Shown here one piece after another: positions 1 to 6,702 of a DNA stretch of 12,058 nt; the stretch's first letter is position 1; each line of letters begins with the position of its first letter. Made by a program: the position numbers and the translations under genes. The stretch covers positions 1 to 12,058 of the forward strand of contig PLYB01000264.1 in assembly GCA_003151655.1 (NCBI GenBank), given 5' to 3'. This DNA is from Gallionellaceae bacterium. GTDB lineage: Bacteria; Pseudomonadota; Gammaproteobacteria; Burkholderiales; Gallionellaceae. A model generated the notes under the pieces. The model made no database searches. It was not told where the DNA came from and was given only the letters and a program-made list of their open reading frames with translations.

Positions 1-84
1 CGGGGGATTACCTTATTTATTTAATCAGCGCGAGGGGACGTATTTTCCAAAAGTGATAGTCAAACACTTCTCACATGAGGCCGG

Positions 85-1227
85 TCAAGAGTCAAAGAAA
101 CTGACCAGATTGCGTCCTCTTTCTTTTGCTTGATACATTGCCATATCGGCCCACTTGAGTATGTCCTCCTGAGCGGCTTCGTGGTCGATAAACATCATTA
201 CGCCGATACTTGACGTGCAACGATGTTCCACTGTGGTTGCTGCATTGTTCTCTTGTGAGCGCGTCAGTACATAAGGCTCCGCCAGAGTGGTGCGAATTTT
301 CTCAGCTACGATGCGGGCCTGCGTAATGGATAGTTCTTTATCCGTATCCAATTGGCTGAGCATAACCACAAACTCATCGCCGCCGAAACGCGCGACGGTG
401 TCCGCTTCACGCAAGCAGCGGCTAATGCGATGTGCCACTTCGATCAGCAGCAAATCGCCCACATCATGCCCGTGGGCATCATTAAGCGGTTTGAAGTTAT
501 CCAGGTCGATAAACATAACCGCGCCATAACGAGCGCTACGTTGGCTGGTGGCCATCGCCTGTCCCAAGCGATCATTTAACATGCGGCGATTGGGGAGTTG
601 AGTTAATGCGTCATAAAAAGCCAGATTGTGAATTACCTTTTCAGCTTTCTTGCGCTCGGTAATGTCCTCCGTTATTCCCATCAGCTTTTCAACGCCGCCT
701 TTTTTATTTTTGATGGGAACGAAACACGATTTATAAATTCGCCCGCCCGAACCTCCGCCATTAAACTCGAAATGACTGGTTTCTCCGGTATACGCTTTGC
801 CAAGCAAAGCACCTATGCGTTCCCGATCTGCATCGCTAACCGTATTCAGGTACGGGAAACCTTGCACCTCGCATTCCTGCTGAAGTCCCAACATGCCCAG
901 TCCCGCCCGGTTCATGGAAGTTATCTTGCCATCCATGTCTATCTCGTGGATACACATGGGAGAGTTTTCAATGAGTAGCCGGTTATGCTTTTCGCTTTCA
1001 CGCAAGGCACGGGTGATTTTCTCATTTTCCCGCAATGCCTCTCCCAGTTCACCGGTGCGGCGATGAATCTGGTCTTCCAGAGTAATTGCCGTCTGAAAAA
1101 GATTGAAGTCGGAACCCTGGATACTCGCGCTGCTTTCAGCACGATTCATCAGCGCCTGAATAATCTTGTTCAAACGCGCGATCTCGGCATGCAAGGCGCT
1201 CTCGTGCATATCCACTTGATCAAGCAT
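85..1227 (-). CDS. PAS-GGDEF diguanylate cyclase with N-terminal coiled coil
   Basis: The product (380 aa) should make c-di-GMP from two GTP in the cytoplasm. Residues 14-77 form a charged, probably coiled-coil module almost identical to the start of the kinase at 1621-2733. A PAS domain follows (about 82-192, ending in the usual ITEDITERKKAE linker), then a GGDEF domain (about 200-380). The active-site motif GGDEF is intact at 282-286. An RxxD inhibitory site (R273, D276) lies five residues before it, so product feedback inhibition is expected. There is no signal peptide or membrane segment and no receiver domain. The ATG at 1225-1227 overlaps the stop of the receiver gene by 8 nt (ATGCTTGA) and has AAGGT upstream, which favours translational coupling. 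It is the last gene of the FIST-kinase-receiver-cyclase operon. Activity looks likely. Which ligand the PAS binds, and how the receiver controls the cyclase, cannot be read from the sequence. Confidence 0.93.
   Translation of the reverse strand: MLDQVDMHESALHAEIARLNKIIQALMNRAESSASIQGSDFNLFQTAITLEDQIHRRTGELGEALRENEKITRALRESEKHNRLLIENSPMCIHEIDMDGKITSMNRAGLGMLGLQQECEVQGFPYLNTVSDADRERIGALLGKAYTGETSHFEFNGGGSGGRIYKSCFVPIKNKKGGVEKLMGITEDITERKKAEKVIHNLAFYDALTQLPNRRMLNDRLGQAMATSQRSARYGAVMFIDLDNFKPLNDAHGHDVGDLLLIEVAHRISRCLREADTVARFGGDEFVVMLSQLDTDKELSITQARIVAEKIRTTLAEPYVLTRSQENNAATTVEHRCTSSIGVMMFIDHEAAQEDILKWADMAMYQAKERGRNLVSFFDS
997..1188 (-). repeat. Cyclase copy of the duplicated N-terminal module
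   Basis: This encodes residues 14-77 of the diguanylate cyclase. It matches residues 15-78 of the histidine kinase at 57 of 64 positions by hand alignment, and the DNA is also clearly similar. The identity starts within the first 15 codons and ends abruptly at TRALRE, after which the two proteins are unrelated. This copy therefore looks like a relatively recent intra-operon duplication or domain shuffle. Confidence 0.9.
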
Positions 1228-1609
1228 TTTTTACCTTGAGCAGGCTCTTCACCCGCATCTGCAATTCGGCGCGACATACCGGCTTGGAAAGAAATTCCTC
1301 CGCCCCGGCCTCAAATCCCTTGAGGCGCGATTCGTGATCCTCCAGTGCCGTGACCATGACGATAGGGATGCAGCGAGTGAGCGAATCCGCCTTGAGCCGG
1401 CGCGCCACCTCGAATCCGTCGATACCTGGCATCATGACATCGAGCAGAATAAGATCGGGCAGTTGTTCCTTCACTGCCGCGAGCGCTTCTTCGCCGCTGG
1501 TAGCTATGCGTACCGCATAACCTTCGACGGCCAGTTGTTTCATCAACAACTTGCAATTGAACTCGTCATCGTCTACCACCAGAATAGTTGCTGGTTTGAT
1601 CTGTTCCAT
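1220..1609 (-). CDS. Stand-alone response regulator receiver (CheY/PleD-like)
   Basis: This 129-aa protein is a single receiver domain with no output domain. The acidic pocket is D13-D15, the phospho-acceptor is D57 in LLDVMMPGIDG, and the switch residues T87 and K109 are present, so it should be phosphorylated normally. The most likely donor is the histidine kinase encoded 11 nt upstream. I chose the ATG at 1607-1609. The reading frame stays open to 1684, but that stretch lies inside the kinase gene and encodes nothing receiver-like, and the chosen start gives the normal length of this family. The stop overlaps the cyclase start by 8 nt. With no DNA-binding or enzymatic output domain, it must act through protein contacts, perhaps with the cyclase. 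That last point is inference from gene order. Confidence 0.93.
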   Translation of the reverse strand: MEQIKPATILVVDDDEFNCKLLMKQLAVEGYAVRIATSGEEALAAVKEQLPDLILLDVMMPGIDGFEVARRLKADSLTRCIPIVMVTALEDHESRLKGFEAGAEEFLSKPVCRAELQMRVKSLLKVKNA

Positions 1610-1620
1610 GTTTCTTTTCT

Positions 1621-2733
1621 TCAAATAATGTTGGGCGGCGACACAAATTCGCAGTCGGGTCGCGAAGCAGACATCGCTCCGCACGGCAGCCAGACCAGAA
1701 ACTTCGTGCCGACACCGGATTCGCTCTGGACACCGCTACCGCCGCCGTGCAATTCGGCCATGAGCCTGGTCAGTATCAGGCCGATGCCAGTGCCGCCATG
1801 ACTGCGTGCGAGGCGGCCATCACCCTGCACAAAAGCCTGAAACAGACGGGGTAGTATTTCCGGCGCAATACCGGAGCCGTTGTCGTTGACGGCCAACTCA
1901 AGATATTCGTCGGTTTCAACCCGCACTGGCGCGGTAATGTCCTTGCGCGGCACGCGCCGGGCGATAAGACTGACCTTCCCGCCGGATGGTGTGAACTTGA
2001 AGGCATTGTCCAGCAATTGATCGAGCAAATACGTTACCACTTCGCGGTCGAGCATCATCTCGCCCATATTTTCCGCCATCTCGACCGCGAAATCCAGACC
2101 AGATGCCCGTGCCTTGGCGGCATGTTGTGCGGCGACTTCACCCAATATCTTCGCCGGACTTTGCTGTCTGGTTTGCAGTTTCACCTTGCCTGCTTGTAGT
2201 CGGGCCAGTTCGATCAGGGAATGAATTATGGAGAGTTGCTTGCTCCCGGCATCGAAAATATCCTGCGCCATACTCTTCTGTTCGGAGGTCAACTCGCCGG
2301 CGAGTCCTTCCTTGAGCAAGTCGGCGAAGCCGAGAATATGATTGAGCGGCGTTTTCAGCTCATGGCTGATGCTGGCCAAAAACTCATCCTTGCCTCGACT
2401 GGCCTGTTCCACCTCAAGTTTGGCCTGCTCCAGAGCTGCGGTGCGCACAATGACTTTTTCTTCCAGTTCGTCGTTGAGCCTGTGTATCGTTTCCTCCTCC
2501 TCCCGCAAGGCTCGGGTAATTTTCTCGTTTTCCCGCAATGCGGCTTCCAGCTCATCGGTGCGGCGGCGCACCTGATCTTCAAGAGTGATCGCCGTTTGAA
2601 AAAGATTGAAGTCAGAACCCTGAATGCCCGCGCTGCCTTCAGCGCGATTCATCAGCGCCTGAATGATTTTGTTCAGGCGTGCGATCTCGGCATCATGCGA
2701 TGCGTACTCATTCAGTTTCGTCTGGTCAAGCAT
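1621..2733 (-). CDS. Soluble sensor histidine kinase (HisKA + HATPase_c)
   Basis: A 370-aa cytoplasmic kinase without membrane segments. Residues 15-78 are the module shared with the cyclase at the end of the operon, followed by a coiled-coil linker (about 79-115). The dimerisation/phospho-acceptor helix carries H124 in SISHELKTPLNH. The ATPase domain shows the N box (LDNAFKF, N243), the G1 box (NDNGSG, D284) and the G2 box (GGTGIGL, 313-319), all intact. The ATG at 2731-2733 is preferred because the frame upstream lies within the FIST gene, AAAGGTG lies just upstream, and the 8-nt ATGCTTGA overlap with the FIST stop repeats the arrangement at the receiver-cyclase junction. There is no PAS or other sensor domain, so its input probably comes through the N-terminal module, plausibly from the FIST protein. 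The cognate partner is very likely the receiver 11 nt downstream. Confidence 0.94.
   Translation of the reverse strand: MLDQTKLNEYASHDAEIARLNKIIQALMNRAEGSAGIQGSDFNLFQTAITLEDQVRRRTDELEAALRENEKITRALREEEETIHRLNDELEEKVIVRTAALEQAKLEVEQASRGKDEFLASISHELKTPLNHILGFADLLKEGLAGELTSEQKSMAQDIFDAGSKQLSIIHSLIELARLQAGKVKLQTRQQSPAKILGEVAAQHAAKARASGLDFAVEMAENMGEMMLDREVVTYLLDQLLDNAFKFTPSGGKVSLIARRVPRKDITAPVRVETDEYLELAVNDNGSGIAPEILPRLFQAFVQGDGRLARSHGGTGIGLILTRLMAELHGGGSGVQSESGVGTKFLVWLPCGAMSASRPDCEFVSPPNII
2500..2691 (-). repeat. Kinase copy of the duplicated N-terminal module
   Basis: This encodes residues 15-78 of the histidine kinase, the counterpart of 997-1188. The two differ by seven substitutions in 64 residues and by one residue in the spacing from the start codon. 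Both genes begin MLDQ, and both start codons lie in the same ATGCTTGA overlap with the preceding gene. Confidence 0.9.
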
Positions 2734-3892
2734 CGTACACACCTTTATCCGCTTTCTCAGCCGAGCCAATGGCGATCCCGGTGAGCGTCTGGTTAACATG
2801 AACGCCGTGGAATTGCTCTCCATAACTGCTGAAGCCTATGGTGTTGTTACGCCGAAAAATCTCCCCGATGCGTGTTTTCAAACCGTTCTGGGAAACTTCC
2901 AGATTGCGCAAAATACAATCGCAGCCGATAACGAGTTGGGGCGGCCCGATTTCCGCGCTGATTGCGTCGAAAGTCCGCTCCAGATTACTCACGATATCCA
3001 CGCCATGCGCCGCTCTGAGCACCAGCCCCGCCTCAATGGCACAATAGAAAGTCAGAGTGCCGTCGGCGTTCGCCTTCTGGATAGAGCGCACATAATCGGC
3101 ACCACCAATTTTTACCACGACGGGCGAAGCGGAAAAGTGCATGGGGCCGAGATCACGCACGTCAACGCCAACCAGCCGGGCATACTCTGCGGCGGCGGGC
3201 CGTCCATTGATCTCCTTGACGATACGCTTGGCAGGATCGGCTTCCGTGACTACCAGCCGCTCGTCGGTAGAAACAAAATGCTGGGTCTTGAATATTTTAA
3301 AAGGTAAAGAAGTGCTGATCAGGATCAGTGCCGCGCTATCAGAATGGAAGCGACCATCGCTATAAACATAAGTCTTGGCGAACTTCAGGTCGTCGCCAGA
3401 CGAGCCTCCGAATAGAATAATTTTGCCCAAAGCAGACTGCAATGCATGCGCTACCGACTCCTCTCGCATAGACAACCCGTCAATCAGCAGCAATGCAAAA
3501 CTGTTATCCGGGCATGCGTTGCAGGCTTTGTTTTCAAGCCGCTGTAACAGGGTTTGGGTAAAATTATTTCCTTTGGTGATATCGAACTGGCTTAATTGAT
3601 CCAGCAGTCCGCTGACAGCCACACAACTGCCCGCAGAAAAGCTCATCCCGGACAAGCTATGTCTACTATAACCGGCTGGTCCGATTTCTCCTGCTGTGGT
3701 GCAGCCCACCACCTGAACACCGCTAAATAAACGCTGCATTTCCGCAGCCAGCACATCGAGGTCATATTCGCTGGAGCAGAAGAAGACAACCAGTTCCATG
3801 TTCGGCTGCGACACCGCCGAATGAAATTCCTGCACCGCTTGACGAGCCTCCGTTGCGCACGATTGCGCCGTGCGAATACGCTGATCACTCAT
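2726..3892 (-). CDS. FIST domain signal-transduction protein (FIST_N + FIST_C)
   Basis: A 388-aa protein with the two-part FIST architecture. The N-terminal half contains VGCTTAGEIGPAGY (about 62-75) and GGSSGDDLKF. The C-terminal half contains EINGRPAAAEYARLVG and ends with GFSSYGEQFHGVHVNQTLTG. FIST proteins are proposed to sense small ligands, possibly amino acids, and are often encoded beside kinases, cyclases and chemotaxis genes. No signal peptide or membrane helix is visible, so it should be cytosolic. The frame can also start at a GTG (3899-3901), but that GTG lies within AGGTGA, a good Shine-Dalgarno five bases before the ATG at 3890-3892, so the ATG is chosen. Its stop overlaps the kinase start by 8 nt. 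It is the first gene of the four-gene signalling operon and is probably its input component. The ligand is unknown. Confidence 0.92.
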   Translation of the reverse strand: MSDQRIRTAQSCATEARQAVQEFHSAVSQPNMELVVFFCSSEYDLDVLAAEMQRLFSGVQVVGCTTAGEIGPAGYSRHSLSGMSFSAGSCVAVSGLLDQLSQFDITKGNNFTQTLLQRLENKACNACPDNSFALLLIDGLSMREESVAHALQSALGKIILFGGSSGDDLKFAKTYVYSDGRFHSDSAALILISTSLPFKIFKTQHFVSTDERLVVTEADPAKRIVKEINGRPAAAEYARLVGVDVRDLGPMHFSASPVVVKIGGADYVRSIQKANADGTLTFYCAIEAGLVLRAAHGVDIVSNLERTFDAISAEIGPPQLVIGCDCILRNLEVSQNGLKTRIGEIFRRNNTIGFSSYGEQFHGVHVNQTLTGIAIGSAEKADKGVYDA

Positions 3893-4155
3893 GTCGATCA
3901 CCTGTGTTTTGTAACCGATGCACTATCCGGTTAATCAAATATCTTTGTGGCCCCCTGACGTAAACATGGTACTCCGTTTTTTCGTATGTTGGTCAAATAT
4001 GAGGTATATGGAAAATGGTTGTTATAGCTCGATTTTGAATCGTCCGGATTGGCACACAACGACAAAGCATATTTTCAAACTGCCCAGTAAAAAGCTGACA
4101 TTCAAAAATTTAAAAAGCGTCGTTTCCAGCGCAAAGACGAGAAATATATAACCCG
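3893..4155 (-). promoter_or_regulatory. AT-rich intergenic region upstream of the FIST operon
   Basis: These 263 nt separate the toxin stop from the FIST start and most likely hold the promoter of the signalling operon. Candidate elements on the minus strand are a TATAAC -10-like box at 4021-4026 without a good -35, and TTGACC at 3991-3996 spaced 19 nt from TACCAT at 3966-3971. Neither is convincing alone. A run of T residues (minus strand, about 4112-4116) follows a very weak stem near the toxin end and is not a clear terminator. The plus-strand ORF here (3918-4151) has no recognisable features. Confidence 0.3.
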
Positions 4156-4551
4156 CTAAGCAAACGGATTTTTGACGACTATGGCATCAATTTTCATTCC
4201 GTCTTGCATATCTTCGGACAACAGCAACTTCGCACCCGACAAAATAGCAGCCGCGCAAATATTTGCGTCATAAAATGAAAGCTGATAGCGCTTGGAAATT
4301 TGAACGGCTTTTTCGTGCGATTCCAATGTCAGCGGAACGACATCGCACGCGGCATTGACAGCCAGCAATACAGTATCAATTTCTTCCCATGTCATTTTGA
4401 GTTTGCGCAGGCAAACAGAGGTCACTTCGTTAAGCACCTGCACACTGATGATGCCGCCTTTGTCCAGTATGGCTTCGGCACGATCAGCCTTGGCGGAATC
4501 GCCGGACAGCAAATACAGGATCACATTGCTATCAATAAAAATTGTGCTCAC
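4156..4551 (-). CDS. PIN-domain toxin (VapC-like ribonuclease)
   Basis: A 131-aa PIN-domain protein, the usual size for VapC-type toxins, which are Mg2+-dependent RNases that cut tRNA or rRNA when freed from their antitoxin. The expected acidic residues are all present: D7 (FIDSNV), E42 (LNEV), D95 (FYDANI) and D114 (SEDMQDG), so it looks active. The start is GTG (4549-4551) and overlaps the antitoxin stop as GTGA. No strong ribosome-binding site precedes it, so translation should depend on coupling to the antitoxin gene, as is usual for such pairs. It lies between the ATPase operon and the signalling operon on the same strand. The RNA target cannot be predicted. Confidence in the family is high. 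Confidence 0.92.
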   Translation of the reverse strand: MSTIFIDSNVILYLLSGDSAKADRAEAILDKGGIISVQVLNEVTSVCLRKLKMTWEEIDTVLLAVNAACDVVPLTLESHEKAVQISKRYQLSFYDANICAAAILSGAKLLLSEDMQDGMKIDAIVVKNPFA

Positions 4552-4790
4552 CTAACTTGATCTCGTTCGTTAGCTTCAAGACGATCAAAGTGAAAATCAG
4601 CAGGCAGACGTCCGCGAAATTGATGCAAGCGTGCAAGCAACTCCCGCACTTCTTTTTTCTTGGCGACCTCAAAGGTTCTGGCATTGACGACATGCAGAGA
4701 TATTTCCTCGCCCTCCTTCAAATCAAGCGCCTGAACAAGTGCCGCAGGCAGCCTGACCGCCAATGAATTTCCCCATTTTGCAACTTGCAT
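4548..4790 (-). CDS. AbrB/MazE/SpoVT-type antitoxin
   Basis: An 80-aa protein starting MQVAKWGNSLAVRLPAALV, the signature of the swapped-hairpin AbrB/MazE DNA-binding fold (about residues 1-45). The C-terminal tail is charged (about 46-80, with LLARLHQFRGRLPADFHFDR) and should wrap the toxin and block its active site. The ATG at 4788-4790 is preferred over an upstream in-frame start at 4814: it begins exactly at the family consensus and follows AGAGGAAA at good spacing, while the upstream codons lie in the promoter region. The protein should neutralise the PIN toxin and repress its own promoter. The inverted repeat at 4814-4839 is the probable operator. Confidence 0.92.
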   Translation of the reverse strand: MQVAKWGNSLAVRLPAALVQALDLKEGEEISLHVVNARTFEVAKKKEVRELLARLHQFRGRLPADFHFDRLEANERDQVR

Positions 4791-4813
4791 GATTTTCCTC
4801 TTGCGGATATACA

Positions 4814-4839
4814 CATGCTAAAAAGTATATCACAGCATG
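4814..4839 (-). promoter_or_regulatory. Toxin-antitoxin promoter with palindromic operator
   Basis: On the minus strand TATACT (4824-4829) is preceded by TG plus one base, an extended -10 element. The -35 region is poor. The hexamers CATGCT and AGCATG (4814-4819 and 4834-4839) form a perfect inverted repeat whose centre coincides with the centre of the -10 box. A transcript would start near 4817, giving a leader of about 27 nt that includes the AGAGGAAA ribosome-binding site. An AbrB-type antitoxin dimer bound here would block RNA polymerase. The operator role is inference. Confidence 0.6.
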
Positions 4840-4881
4840 ACTGCTATCCGTATCGAATTATCCCGGATTATCCATTAGGAC

Positions 4882-4927
4882 GTAGGTCGGGCTTCAGCCC
4901 GACATGTCGGGTTGAAACCCGACCTAC
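4882..4927. repeat. Inverted pair of GTAG-footed REP-like hairpins (BIME-like), atpA 3' end
   Basis: A 46-nt element in which two 22-nt halves face each other across AT, matching at 20 of 22 positions. Each half has a GTAG foot and its own hairpin: GTCGGGCTTCAGCCCGAC on the left and GTCGGGTTGAAACCCGAC on the right. The two mismatching positions pair with each other inside each hairpin (C-G in one, T-A in the other), so the small hairpin is the conserved unit. GTAG-footed REPs are the type mobilised by RAYT transposases, but none is encoded in the window. The right-hand GTAG, read on the minus strand, provides the stop codon of atpA. There is no T run, so it is not a classical terminator. Confidence 0.85.
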
Positions 4928-6702
4928 AACGCCTTTCCATGTTGTGCGTATTCGTTGCGCAGGCGCTCGAATTCACCGTTGACCCGCACCGAGAAGTTGT
5001 GCAGTTCATCCATCTGGTCGTTCGCATAGCGCCCTTTCAGGCGTTGCGCTTCGGCGAGCAGCGGCAGGCGTAGCAGCTCCTGCACTGGCACGCCGAAGTC
5101 GAGCAGTTTCATGCCCTGTCGGTAAATAGACAGCATCTGGTCGAGCAGGGTGAACTGTTTTTGCGGCGAACAATAGCTGTCCACCGGGTCAAGTGCGCTC
5201 TGTTGCAACACGCCTTCGCGGAACAGTGCCACGCCTTCCAACGCCCAGCGCTGCTGCGGCGACAAGGCTTCGGGGCCGACCAGATTGACGATGCGCGCCA
5301 GTTCCTCGGCCTGCGACAGAATACCCAGCGCTGCGGCACGGTGTTCTTCCCAGCGCGGATCGACATGCTCCGCCCACCAGCCGCTGCAACTGGCGACATA
5401 GCCGGAGAAACTTTCCACCCAGTCGATGGCGGGATAATGACGCGCATCAGCGAGTTCCTTGGAGAGCGCCCAGAAAGTTTGCACGATCTCCTTGGTGTGG
5501 CTGGTGACCGGTTCGGAAAAATCACCGCCGGGCGGCGACACCGCGCCGATCAAGGTGATCGAGCCGCTTGCACCCGCGAGGGTCTGCACCCGTCCCGCGC
5601 GTTCGTAGAAGGCGGCAAGGCGCGAGGCGAGATAGGCGGGATAGCCTTCTTCCACCGGCATCTGGCCGAGGCGTCCGGCCACTTCGCGCAACGCTTCGGC
5701 CCAGCGGCTGGTGGAATCGGCCACCATCACCACGTCGTAGCCCTGGTCGCGGAAATATTCGGCCAGCGTGACGCCCACATAGATCGAGGCTTCGCGCGCC
5801 ACTACCGGCATGTTGGAGGTATTGGCCACCAGCAGCGTGCGTTCCATCAGCGAACGCCCGCTGTGCGGGTCGGTGAGCTTCGGAAAACTTTCGAGGATGT
5901 CCACCAGCTCGTTACCGCGCTCGCCGCAGCCGACGTAGATCACGATATCGGCATCGGCCCAGCGTGCGATCTGCTGCTGCACCATGGTTTTGCCCGCGCC
6001 GAACGGGCCTGGTACGGCAGCGCGCCCGCCTTTTACCAGCGGGAAAAAGGTATCGAGAATGCGCTGTCCGGTGAGCAGCGGTGCCACAGCATCGTCGCGG
6101 CGCAGGTAAGGGCGCGGGGTGCGCACCGGCCAGCGGTGAAAGAGCTTGAGTTCGTGGATATCACCCTGTTCGGAACGGACGCGCGCCACCACGTTATCCA
6201 CGGTGATGTCGCACGCGGCAACTATTTCCAGTAACTCGCCACCCATGCCGGGTGGTACCAGAATGCGGTGGGCAATGGTCTGGGTTTCCTGCACGCTGCC
6301 CAGCACCGCACCGGCTTTGATTTGAGTGCCGACAGCGAGGTCTGGCGCGGGCTCGAAATGCCATACGCGGTTACGGTCAAGCGGCGGAATGTGTACCCCG
6401 CGCGGCACGAAATCACCGTGCTGTTTGGCATACTCCAGCAAGGGACGCTGCACGCCGTCAAAGATGCCGCCGAGTAATCCCGGCCCCAATTCCACCGACA
6501 GCGGATGACCGAGCGCGGTAACCTGTTCGCCGGGGCGCAGCGATTCGGTGGGTTCGTACACCTGTACCAGCGCGAGGGGGCCATTGCGGGCAATCACCTC
6601 GCCACTCAGATTCAGATGGCCGATGTTAACCTCCTCGCCGGTGCGCACATCGGCGAGTTCGACGGTAACCAGCGGCCCGTTGACCTCGATGACCTTACCC
6701 AT
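4924..6702 (-). CDS. atpA: V/A-type ATPase catalytic subunit A
   Basis: A 592-aa protein of normal family length, the ATP-binding catalytic subunit of the V1/A1 head. It has the N-terminal beta barrel (from MGKVIEVNGPLV), the A-subunit bulge region (about 110-190), the P-loop GPFGAGKT (232-239), the catalytic Glu261 in GERGNEL, the VADSTSRWAEALRE segment and the helical C-terminal domain. The P-loop has Ala where many relatives have Ser. The ATG at 6700-6702 is chosen because it begins the family consensus, has GGAG nine bases upstream and overlaps the subunit E stop by 8 nt. The open frame extends to 6786, but that part lies within subunit E. The TAG stop lies in the GTAG foot of a REP-like element. 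Subunits B and D, normally next, are absent: the neighbour is a toxin-antitoxin pair. Confidence 0.97.
   Translation of the reverse strand: MGKVIEVNGPLVTVELADVRTGEEVNIGHLNLSGEVIARNGPLALVQVYEPTESLRPGEQVTALGHPLSVELGPGLLGGIFDGVQRPLLEYAKQHGDFVPRGVHIPPLDRNRVWHFEPAPDLAVGTQIKAGAVLGSVQETQTIAHRILVPPGMGGELLEIVAACDITVDNVVARVRSEQGDIHELKLFHRWPVRTPRPYLRRDDAVAPLLTGQRILDTFFPLVKGGRAAVPGPFGAGKTMVQQQIARWADADIVIYVGCGERGNELVDILESFPKLTDPHSGRSLMERTLLVANTSNMPVVAREASIYVGVTLAEYFRDQGYDVVMVADSTSRWAEALREVAGRLGQMPVEEGYPAYLASRLAAFYERAGRVQTLAGASGSITLIGAVSPPGGDFSEPVTSHTKEIVQTFWALSKELADARHYPAIDWVESFSGYVASCSGWWAEHVDPRWEEHRAAALGILSQAEELARIVNLVGPEALSPQQRWALEGVALFREGVLQQSALDPVDSYCSPQKQFTLLDQMLSIYRQGMKLLDFGVPVQELLRLPLLAEAQRLKGRYANDQMDELHNFSVRVNGEFERLRNEYAQHGKAL

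Noticed and set aside
40..75. Possible terminator after the diguanylate cyclase (AAGTG/CACTT stem)
   Set aside because: It has only five base pairs with a nine-base loop and a very short T run. The first 84 bases otherwise hold nothing I can support.
1610..1684. Longer version of the receiver starting at 1684
   Set aside because: The extra codons overlap the kinase 3' end and extend beyond the normal receiver N-terminus.
2734..2823. Longer version of the histidine kinase starting at 2823
   Set aside because: The extra 30 codons lie wholly within the FIST gene and are not kinase-like. The start at 2733 has a ribosome-binding site and the same 8-nt overlap seen at the cyclase start.
4112..4132. 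Possible terminator after the toxin gene (T run on the minus strand)
   Set aside because: The stem next to the T run has only about three solid pairs, too weak to call.
3918..4151. Plus-strand ORF of 77 codons in the FIST upstream region
   Set aside because: It has no recognisable motif, no clear ribosome-binding site and an AT-rich composition. It is more likely regulatory DNA.
4882..4927. REP-like element as a CRISPR repeat or rho-independent terminator
   Set aside because: There are no spacers or further copies, and no T run follows either hairpin. The GTAG feet and back-to-back layout fit a REP pair.
5161..6234. Long plus-strand ORF of 357 codons opposite atpA
   Set aside because: It is antisense to the conserved catalytic subunit, has a His/Arg/Ala-rich composition typical of shadow frames in GC-rich genes, and shows no domain.
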